Shown: positions 55,705 to 64,000 of the stretch, piece after piece
How positions within the stretch are numbered: position 1 is the first letter of the stretch
How the letters are laid out: each line of letters starts with the position of its first letter
NCBI RefSeq assembly: GCF_023898315.1
Contig: NC_064621.1
Location: 134,910,521 to 134,974,520, forward strand
DNA length: 64,000 nt
DNA from: Schistocerca nitens
Taxonomy: Eukaryota > Arthropoda > Insecta > Orthoptera > Acrididae
Direction of reading: 5' to 3'
Notes under the pieces: generated by a model
The model's input: only the letters and a program-made list of their open reading frames with translations
Told to the model about the DNA's origin: nothing
The model's database searches: none
Program-made: the position numbers and the translations under genes

Positions 55705-56130
55705 CCGCCTCTGGTAGCTGAGTGGCGCCGGTACGGTAGCTCAGCGTGTTCGGTCAGAGGGTTAGCAGCCCTCTGTAATTAAAAAAACTGAGTTAATCGA
55801 TCAACAACGAACTTAAACGGATGTCTTACGACGTCCGCCCCGAGCAGATGCAACGAACGAAAGCGAACAAAATGAGATTAAAAAAAAAATAAAGGAAAAA
55901 AGTGGTCAGCGTGACGGAATGTCATACCTAACGGCCCGGGTTCGATTCCCGGCTGGGTCGGAGATTTTCTCCGCTCAGGGACTGGGTGTTGTGTTGTCCT
56001 TATCATCATCGTTTCATCCCCACCGACACGCAAGTCGCCAAAGTGGTGTCAACTCGAAAGACCTGCACCAGGCGAACGGTCTACCCAAGGGAGGCCCTAG
56101 CCACACGACATTTCCATTTCCATCATGATT
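55705..56130 (+). repeat. tRNA-derived SINE interrupted in its head by another SINE
   Basis: The head begins cgcctctggtagctgagtgg and resumes at 55901 with gtggtcagcgtgacgg. It then has B-box gggttcgattcccggc at about 55937-55952 and a body through ctacccaagggaggccctag, ending near 56130. The 175-bp insert at 55726-55900 separates the A box from the B box. Confidence 0.85.
55726..55900 (+). repeat. Short tRNA-related SINE nested in the SINE at 55705
   Basis: It contains ggtagctcagcgtgttcggt (A-box-like) and gacgtccgccccgagcagat, and ends in A-rich sequence (attaaaaaaaaaataaagga). The sequence agtgg flanks it at 55721-55725 and 55901-55905, a short possible target duplication. Confidence 0.75.
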
Positions 56131-57640
56131 ATTGTATATCCAATACATGGACTGGTATTTTATTCAGTCATCAAATAATCTGTGAGGTGGCGCCTTTTTA
56201 TTAGTTTAATTAATTAATATTTAAATAAATTTTATGTTCTGTACTTGTTCTAGGCAAGCGAACGCAGGCTGTACTTGCATAGGCATTCTTGGCATTTCGG
56301 CAATCAGAACGGAGATATTTCGCGAAGCTGATCCTACCAGTACCTTGCACTAGCAAAAGACGACAGGTATCATTCAGTGGTATCTGACAGACTTGCTGCC
56401 CCATAAACATTCTTCATTCTACGATGGATGTCTACCAGTGTTTGTCCTTTGGCAGAAAAAAAAAAAAAAAGAGAGAGAGCGAGCTGGTCATGTTTGGACG
56501 CATTGGGTACTAACGTCGCAGTAGTTCCGGTGGCAAGACACGAATGTCACACTAACCCATTGCGTTCATGTCATGCATCCGTACCCACAGGGGAGTCGCA
56601 CTGTGTTGCATATAGCCTTCTCTGTAGCAACGCCCTCAACGGAAATGTTTTGATCGTCCCTTATAATACCTTGAAGAATCTGTAGGTCCTTCTTATGGTT
56701 TTTTCTATCATTTCTGTGAGAGCAAGCGAGCCAGATATATCTGACCATGCTACGAGTCGTATATTATTTACAGAATGCTGATTACTAGATTATAAACAAA
56801 AGAATTTAAAAAATTAAACAAAATCGAAAAAAATATGAGAGCATACGAATAAGTAACACATTACAGAATAAAGTTATCAACTATTGCGAGGAGCACCTGT
56901 ACAGACTAGAAGGAGTATACCACAAAGAACACTTTCAATATGAATTTGAATACCTACGGCTTATCAGCTAAGTTTTTCAGTTTTGAAAATGAAACCTCCT
57001 GAACTTAACACACCACTGTGCAAAGTGCATGAGGGTGCGTTGTCAGAGAGCGTATCATTTTCGCGTCTAAGTTCGCTGAATAAATGTAGCTATTTCTTCT
57101 CAATGAATCAGTACTGACAATAAAAAAAATTCTATGGTTCAGTATATGCACAGGGATGGTCAATACTGTCAATAAATATCCATGACGGAATATATGCACG
57201 TGGATGGCAGAGTTAAAGTTCTGATACACCAGGACAATGGTTTACACAAAGTTCGCGATCTAAAATCGCAGATTAGACTAATTACCCTTTTGGGATCCAA
57301 GAATATTCTTGATGCGTGCATCGAGTTGGCCCAAAATATAACACCATACCAGGCAATAGTGTGACAGTAAGACAACCAAAAAAGCTTTCGCATTTCAGTG
57401 TTAGATACAGTGGGGATAATTCGTGTACTGAAAACAGCACCACTAAGTCATACACTCAGCCCTAATAATTTGAAACAGTCGACTTGATTGCATTTGTGAC
57501 CGTTAAGTGACAGCAAAATTCGCTCTTACTAGAATTCCATTTCAGAAACTATAAGTACTGCGTTTTGTTGCAGTTGAGAATCAATATGTTTTCTGAAAGC
57601 CACGTGCTGATGTTACTGACTACCCCAATAGCTACATCAT
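56131..57640. other. Unassigned AT-rich DNA with an A/GA-rich run near 56455-56485
   Basis: No family, RNA gene or coding sequence is recognised in this stretch. Confidence 0.4.
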
Positions 57641-57881
57641 TTGTACAGTATTGTGCAAATTAATTGGGACAATCTTATATTTTACAAGGAATTGAATTTG
57701 GTTAGCGGCAGCCAATTTTATCCGGCCTAACGCCGGAATCTTGGCGGATTTTTGTTGCTTTGACTACGAACAACAGCTGTGGGTCCCCTCCAGTTCAGCT
57801 GAGTGCTTGTATGTGCAGCAACAACCTGTGTCATTCCTTTCTTCTGAACAGGAAAGCTTCATATTTGTGTTAAAATGGGCA

Positions 57882-58850
57882 TTTCATCTAAGAAGAGGGA
57901 AAAATAGTTGCTCTCCATGAACACACGTCTGTAACTATTAAGAGACCTTTACTCTGTTGTTGCTGTGGGAAAATCTAATGATTCAAGATTTGTAAGGGCA
58001 TACAGTGATACTGCCTCATTGTCTCCAAGGAGAAGAAGGTAGATGTGGACATAAACGGAAACCACCTATAGAGCTAGCAAAATCCTACTTAGAAACAGGA
58101 ATTCATCCTCACAAAGTAAGTAAAGATATTTATTAGCTACAGGGGTTGGAATTGACTCTTGAACGGTATGGTGTAGGCTTCTTGCTTGTGAGACGAAGGC
58201 ACGAAATCCAATAAAGGAACAGTTTTTAACACCTGCCATGAAAAAAGATATGGTTGACATGGCCTAAACATATAATACGTGGACCTCCAACGACTGTAAA
58301 TTTGTATTTTACAGTCACGAGTCCCATTTTGTTGGGCGAAGCATCCATGAGGCAGCGAGAGCTGAGCATCTCAAACAGTGTGCAAAATGCTCTCACAAAA
58401 AATGTTTTGGTGTTTCTTCACTGCAAGTGGGCCTTGTACACTAATTCTCATTAAAGGCATGATGAATTCAGACAAATATAAGGAAATCATTAGGCTCAGT
58501 ATTGTGCCATTCCTACAGACCTTAGCAGATGATGGAGGAACATTTCAACATGATCTGGCCTCGTGTCACACTTCTAAAGTAGTCAAGAACTTCATGGAAA
58601 GAAGAACGACGTTAATGTGCTTTAGTGGCCTGGTAATTTACCGGACTTAAATCCCTTAGAGAATGAATGGAGTATCGTGAAAAGGCGTCTTGATAAAATG
58701 ATGGACAGCAAAAGAACGCATGTTAGTAATTGTGGTAAAAGTGTGGTTTCATGGAGGTGAACTACTAAACACTTGCCCTAACCTGGTCGAATCTATTCCA
58801 CATCGTGTTCAGAAGCTCATTAACGCAAAAGAAGCACAAATTATTTAAAT
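57882..58850 (+). pseudogene. Tc-like transposase pseudogene
   Basis: The reading MGISSKKREKIVALHEHTSV begins near 57875-57882 and breaks soon after. A helix-turn-helix trace follows near 57990-58060. Catalytic-core pieces are TVTSPILLGEASMRQRELSI (about 58310-58365), GTFQHDLASCHTSKVVKNFM (about 58540-58600) and, in another frame, PDLNPLENEWSIVKRRL (about 58640-58700). The SPILLGE and HDLASCHTS blocks correspond to the first and second catalytic regions. Multiple frameshifts and stops are present. It is old compared with the Tc1 elements at 31.5 and 40.8 kb. Confidence 0.78.
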
Positions 58851-61147
58851 ATTCATTAAGTTACTAACTGTATTATACATATAAGGTCATTCCATGTCGG
58901 TTCAACCAGGGTCTCCATCTCATAGTCTCAGATTTGACTGAAATTCAGTACACTAATTCTACCATGTGTGGAACACTCGTGTACAAAGTATTAGTTTCCC
59001 CTGCCAATTAGTTCCAGAATTATGACTTGTGAAAGAATGTGGCGTGACCCGGAAATTGCAACCCGCACCTGGCAATCTATCTTCAGACCCAACTTCAGGT
59101 CTTAATAACTTTGGAACTATTCCACTCAGTCCAGTGAAATTTTTACAACCCAGTAACATCCATTTAGAGAACACACTTCATGAATCAAAACACCAACAAC
59201 ATATTTTATATGGTAAGCTTAATGTGGCCTAAACACACTCAGAACTCATCATGCCCATATCAGTCACAAAAACTGAGTTACATGCACACAAAAATACAAA
59301 AATTTGAAAAATTACCAGAAAAACATGGATTTTCGATGTGTGGTAGCACAAAAGGGACAAGTGGTATCCAAGCCAAATTTCACACACTGCATAAGTAGAC
59401 CACAATGACATATATCTCAAAATTTCAGCATGTTATTGCAAGACATTTGTGTACAATGGAAGTTGACAGATGCATTTGGTGATGTGGCTATTGTTCCACA
59501 ACACAATTTTGTAAAAACATATCGTAAACTGTTCTGCCTCTTCTTATCCTCTCCCACAACTTTTTAATCACTAAGCAACAACATATAGACAGATTAACAC
59601 AACCTATCATTAATGTTTACTGCACCTTAACTGCTAAAAACCAGTCGATAGTTCTTCGAACAGAAGTTCTCCCACACTTTAGCTACTGTACTCTGTACAT
59701 TGAGTAGCAAATTGTACTGTCTTCCTGACACTGTGGTAGGAACTGGAACTGTCATAAGAATATGGTCAAAAGGATTCCAACACCTGTCTGCCAAACGTGC
59801 CCAGTGAAATGATCTTGCTGGTCCTGCTGGTGCCATGAAGTTCACAAATACATCACCTTCTGCTTCACTGCACTCTGCAACACATCCTAAGTACCATTTG
59901 TCATCACAAACAGCAATAACATAGCAACCTGGTTGTATGTTGCTGCTTTTGCTTCTGAATCCTGATTCAGACACACTGTGAAGACACATGTTGTGCATGA
60001 ACCTGTAGTTATAACCGACAGTCTGCTCATCTGCACATTATCAGAGTCCGCTGGAGAGAAGTGATAATGGCTCCTTGTGCCTGCAACAGTTTTAACTTGT
60101 TCTAGTCTGCTTTTTAGCAACTCTTCAACTGATTTCACCTTATCTTTGGAAACATAGAATTATTGTATGCCAGAGATATTTTTCTGTACCCAGGTAAATA
60201 ACTGAAGAGGTGTTAGAATGTGACCTTCTGTAGGGTGCTGCAAACTAGCTCGTGAAGCCATGCGCTTAATGGTAGCACCAATACCATCACATACATTTTT
60301 ACCATGACTTGTTGTGAAAAAATTCCATTCTGCGTGAATCTGAGAATCATGGTAATGCATGCATAAATTTTTGAGATTTTTACAGTTTTTGTACTGACTA
60401 GCTGCCCCATCACTGATGTATTTCGCAAAATGTAACTGAGGCAGCTTGTTTTTCACATATGCCATGACAGTGCGAATGTGGGCATGAACTGCAATGGCAT
60501 CATGAATTAAACAGTCACTAATAATGCACAGGTTTATGGCAGACACATCACTTGATTCACCTCTACAGTAAATCGCAAATGGCTGGAGAGTTGCTTGACT
60601 GTTGTCCCAATGATATCCTTGGATGGCATCTTGAACTATAAATGCATAATTTTCAGAAAAGTCTAGTATTACTATAATTTCATCTTGTTTCAAATTATCC
60701 TTACAAAACTGGAGATAAGCCGATTGTGCTGTTGCTGTGAAGCTGTGTGTGGTCAGTTTGTCCGTTTTTTGACAACACATTTCAGCAAAATCTTTCACTT
60801 ACCAGGACACTTTTCACACCTGTGTATTATGCACTGGTAGGAACTGATGTGACACACTAGCAGCTTCATTGCACCTTTGTAATCCAGACTAGAATCCTTT
60901 ATAGCAGCAAACATCAGCTTAGCATTTTGATGGGTCTCACATACACAAACATTGTGTGTGCCCCTTGCACTTACAGGCACAACCCATTTTGGCCGAAGAT
61001 TGAAAAAAGATGATAAACCTACTTTGGTATTGGGATAATTTTCCTTGAATTCTACATATAATTCTGATATGTTGCATAGCAACAGTCTTTTTTGCATCTG
61101 TACACGTACATTTCCCATTTTCACCGTTACATAGTCTTTTTTTTTTC

Positions 61148-61357
61148 AAAAATGTTCAAATGTGTGTGAAATCTTATGGGACTTAACTGCTAAGGTCATC
61201 AGATCAGTCTCTAAACTTACACACTACTTAATCTAAACTATCCTAAGGACAAACACACACACTCCCATACCCGAGGGAGGACTCGAACCTCCGCCGGGAC
61301 CAGCCGCACAGTCCATGACTGCAGCGCCCTACACCGCTCGGCTAATCCCGCCTGGCA
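61148..61357 (-). repeat. tRNA-derived SINE (different family), inserted in the transposase
   Basis: The minus-strand head ggattagccgagcggtgtag, with B box aggttcgagtcctccc, is followed by a body ending cacacatttgaaca. C(T)10C at 61136-61147 and C(T)9C at 61358-61368 form a target duplication within the coding A-run. Its body is only distantly like the SINEs at 1178 and 40252. Confidence 0.88.
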
Positions 61358-61483
61358 CTTTTTTTTTCAGGCATTATTCGGCTGTAGTCATTATTTTCAT
61401 AAATCTCCGGCACTAGCACCTTTATTTCTGAACTCAGTTGCTTACCATTAACCTGCTGAAGTTGTGGAAGCACTCTTTGGGTT

Positions 61484-61709
61484 CACAGAATGAGATTTTC
61501 ACTCTGCAGCGGAGTGTGCGCTCCTGCAGGAGAGCTTCTGTAAAGTTTGGAAGGTAGGAGACGAGATACTGGCAGAAGTAAAGCTGTGAGTACCGGGCGT
61601 GAGTCGTGCTTCGGTAGCTCAGTTGGCAGAGCACTTGCCCGCGAAAGGCAAAGGTCCCGAGTTCGAGTCTCGGTCGGGCACACAGTTTTAATCTGCCAGG
61701 AAGTTTCAT
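61484..61709 (+). repeat. tRNA-like retroposon, single unit with 12-bp TSD
   Basis: This is one unit of the family seen as a trimer at 1947-2555. D arm GCTC/GAGC, anticodon arm TTGCC/GGCAA with loop CGCGAAA, and T arm CCGAG/CTCGG are all pairable at about 61606-61681. The sequence actctttgggtt is duplicated at 61472-61483 and 61710-61721. The loop lacks U33, so it is not a working tRNA. It splits the transposase helix-turn-helix region from the middle part. Confidence 0.9.
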
Positions 61710-63589
61710 ACTCTTTGGGTTGCTTTTATTTTCCTAGCTTGCTTTACCATGTATGTAGAAACACCGAATTCCTTTGCAGTGTAGTCAATAGACCAGATGG
61801 AAGGTGCAAGGGTAAGAATAGCTACTTTTTTCTGGCGTGTGGATATAGCACATTTTTCTTTCAAATCATGCACAATTTTGTCCAAATCAGAGCATTTCTG
61901 GCATGATTTCTATTCCTTTGGAGCAGATAGTTCTTCTTCTTCCACCATTAGTGTGTCAGCTGTTTTGTGTTTTAATTCCATTTGAGCTTCTTGTAATTTT
62001 CTTCTACCATAGCTAGGCCTGTCTCTTTTCCCAACTTTGTGTGTCTTCATGGGAGACATACCAAGAGCAGTCACTGAAGTATTTAATTGCTCATCCGCTG
62101 TGGTTGTAGGTGGCTGATACTCTTCGTCACAGTCCTGTAAATTATCAGTATATTCTTCATTTTTTAGCAGTGTAACACACCTGGAACATAACTTTTGTCC
62201 TGGTTTCATGTTAAGTCCCATGCACAGATTCACTTTCAATACTGATTTTATATAAATTTCTCTGAAGCTACACTTCACTGTCTTCTTATGAATCAGAAAT
62301 GGATCAAAATAACTTCTTTGTAGGAAAGAATACTTATCCAGGAAGACTTTCATATGATGATAACAAACACTTAAGTTTCCTGGAACTGTACTTCTTGTGC
62401 CAAAAGGGTGTATCCCAGATCTCCATAGCAACAAATCTTAGTCCGATTCATCCAGATCATACAGTACAAAGCGAATGCCACATTTTGTTCCATATGTTGT
62501 TTTATGCCATTCAGATGCTTGTGCTCTACCAATACTGCAATTTTTTTGAACAAAAGCATCACTAGTACAATCTTCTGCCTCCATACTGACTTTCCACAAC
62601 AGTACTAACCAGTCTGAACTAGTTGCTTGTTTCCTTTTTTTTTTCCTGCCTAACAATGACTCATTCTGTCCCTGAAAACTACCACTGTTTAACTTTCTGT
62701 TGCCTAATGGTTCCCACCAATTGCTGCAGCTATATCTGAAACAAGCTGTCTGCATCATCACTATTACTTACTAAATCGTGTTAAAAGAAACGTAACCAAG
62801 TACATATCTGTCAACTTTTATTGTACACAAATGCCTTGCAATAACAGGTTGAAATTTTGCCACATATTACAGTCTACTTATGTAGTGTTTGAAATTTGGC
62901 TTGGATATCATTTGTCCCTTTTGTGCTACCACACTTAGAAAATCTATGTTTTTCAGGTAATTTTTCAAATTTTCGTATTTTCGTATGCATGTAACTCAGT
63001 TTGTGTGACTGATATGGACAAGATGAGTTCTGTGTGTGTTTAGGCCACATTAATCTTACCACACGAAAAATTTATACCCTTTTTGAGTGAATTATATTTG
63101 GCATAGAGGGCACCTACAATAGTACATTACATTTTTTAATCACATTTTGGAATTTTTTATTTTCCCTCAGAAACATGTTGTTGGTGTTTTGATTCATGGA
63201 GTGTGTTCTCTAAATGGATGTTACTGGGTTGTAAAAATTTCACTGGACTGTGCAGAATAGTTCCAATATTATAAAGACCTGAAGTTGGGTCTGAAGATAG
63301 ACTGCGAGATGCGGGTTGCAATTTCCGGGTCACGCCACCTTCCTTCACAAGCCATTATTCTGTAATTCTGGAACTAATTAGCAGGGGAACTTCAAATGTT
63401 GCACATAAGTGTTCCACACTTGGTAGCATTGGTGTGCTAAATTTCAGCCAAATCTGAGACTATCAGCTGGAACATTTTCTCAAATTGGTTGAATTGACAT
63501 GGAATGAATGTATATTAATAAATGTGCAAAGAGTTAAAGTTTAATCGTCTTGTCCCAATTAATTTTCATACTGCTGCATTAAGTTCCAC

Positions 63590-64000
63590 TAGTGCAAAAG
63601 AATTACATGGTCCACACCATCAGATACTTTCCTGAAATCAAAGAAAACACCTGCTGTCCTCAAGCTATAGTTTAGTCCATCCAGAGCCTCAGATACAAAA
63701 GAATAAATAATATTCTCTGTGGATACTCCTTTTGGGAAACCAGTCTATAAGTCTATAAGTTAGGTGTAGTGAGATGTACCACAACTCTCCTATACAGTGC
63801 TGCTTATAAAACTTCTGAAAATATTGCAAAGAAATTGGCCATCAATTGCTCACATTATCGGTTTCACCCCTTTTGTAATGTGGTTTCCCCAGCAAGTATT
63901 TTAGTCTGTCAGGAAACTGACTATACCTGAACAACACACTGTACAGATGACTGACTACAGAGATAGTACATTTATGGTGCAATGTATTAGTAATCCTACT
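63590..64000 (-). pseudogene. LINE reverse transcriptase fragment running off the window
   Basis: On the minus strand a frame reads STENIIYSFVSEALDGLN and then TAGVFFDFRKVSDGVDHVIL (about 63610-63710). This is the region around reverse-transcriptase motif A (consensus FFDxxKAFDCVDH), with AF of KAFD altered. Upstream, toward the right edge, pieces like LKYLLGKPHYKKGETDNVSN and WPISL fit the preceding conserved block. Frames change between pieces. It belongs to a different LINE group from those at 6.1 and 19.3 kb. Confidence 0.78.

Larger units (their letters stand above)
59627..62761 (-). pseudogene. Transposase of the long-TIR element, interrupted by two SINEs
   Basis: The minus-strand coding order is: N-terminus (62761-62438), a cysteine-bearing segment with LCSRCVTLLKN (62434-61910), a helix-turn-helix-like stretch with AKEFGVSTYMVKQARK (near 61740-61790), a middle with CVCETHQNAKLM (61124-60795), and a core with ILDFSENYAFIVQDAIQGYHW, YISDGAASQYKNCKNL and TSHGKNVCDGIGATIKRM (60798-60160). 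A C-terminal part follows (59998-59627). The acidic residues in DFSENY, SDGAAS and CDGIG are candidate RNase-H-fold catalytic residues. I recognise this as a protein family common in arthropod and cnidarian genomes but do not know a settled superfamily name. SINEs at 61148-61357 and 61484-61709 and a few frameshifts break it. Confidence 0.8.
58883..63511 (-). mobile_element. DNA transposon with terminal inverted repeats of about 600-700 bp
   Basis: The left arm 58883-59478 matches the reverse complement of 62805-63511. Examples are tcattccatgtc at the tips, gaaatttttacaacccagta near 59138, and gtgtggtagcacaaaaggga near 59337. The right arm has about 110 bp (63065-63175) absent on the left. 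A four-base ATAT at 58879-58882 and 63512-63515 is a candidate target duplication. It is nested inside the Tc-like element at 57646 and carries two SINEs of its own. Confidence 0.85.
57646..63573 (+). mobile_element. Old Tc-like element, split by a long-TIR transposon
   Basis: The left end cagtattgtgcaaattaatt (then gggacaa) is matched in inverted form at about 63547-63573 (cagtatgaaaattaattggg inverted). The element's own body is about 57646-58882 and 63516-63573. TA precedes the left end, but the right flank is not TA, which fits its age. Everything between 58883 and 63511 was inserted later. Confidence 0.75.

Noticed and set aside
61606-61681. A functional tRNA gene
   Set aside because: The cloverleaf arms pair, but the anticodon loop lacks U33, the acceptor stem does not pair, and the unit sits in a retroposon with a target duplication.

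Overview
The window looks like intergenic or intronic DNA from a very large, repeat-rich insect genome. An orthopteran, and probably a Schistocerca-type locust, fits best. The evidence is several copies of tRNA-headed SINEs with locust-style tails, LINE copies ending in (ATGTAG)n, mariner and Tc1 elements, and a Penelope-like element, with no recognisable host gene. The species call rests on remembered repeat families and not on a search. No rRNA gene, functional tRNA gene, CRISPR array or bacterial-type operon was seen.

Layout. 0-9.4 kb: SINE copies, an imperfect inverted repeat, a trimeric tRNA-like retroposon with a 14-bp target-site duplication (TSD), GT/GA microsatellites, a CpG-rich island, then a LINE split by a TTAA-flanked Kolobok-like DNA transposon. 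9.4-15.8 kb: unassigned DNA with two dispersed repeat families. 15.8-17.2 kb: a mariner with an intact ORF. 19.2-21.4 kb: a minus-strand LINE fragment split by a second type of mariner. 22.4-28.8 kb: one Penelope-like insertion made of two head-to-head copies, flanked by an 11-bp TSD and itself interrupted by an ORF1-only LINE with a 13-bp TSD. 28.8-35.8 kb: old repeats, a SINE and a Tc1 relic. 35.9-40.7 kb: a probable transposon with inverted arms of 1 kb or more, carrying a SINE. 40.8-42.2 kb: a Tc1-like element with an intact ORF. 42.8-46.4 kb: a decayed minus-strand LINE, followed by a mariner relic. 49.4-50.8 kb: a second copy of the Tc1 relic family. 52.9-53.5 kb: a non-coding dispersed repeat. 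54.2-55.6 kb: a second, nearly identical mariner. 55.7-56.1 kb: one SINE nested in another. 57.6-63.6 kb: an old Tc-like element split by a 4.6-kb DNA transposon with about 0.6-kb terminal inverted repeats, whose coding region was later hit by two SINEs. The right edge enters another LINE reverse transcriptase on the minus strand.

The most notable structure is the Penelope-like dimer. Both copies share a tyrosine in place of the first catalytic aspartate of the reverse transcriptase, and a TGA in place of the first glycine codon of the GIY-YIG endonuclease. They nevertheless sit inside one TSD-bounded insertion, which points to copying of a defective template by enzyme supplied in trans. The pseudo-LTRs carry a hammerhead-ribozyme-like core with a paired C3-to-U / G8-to-A change. 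Other nested junctions (Kolobok-like in LINE, mariner in LINE, half-LINE in Penelope, SINEs in the long-TIR transposon) give a readable relative chronology.
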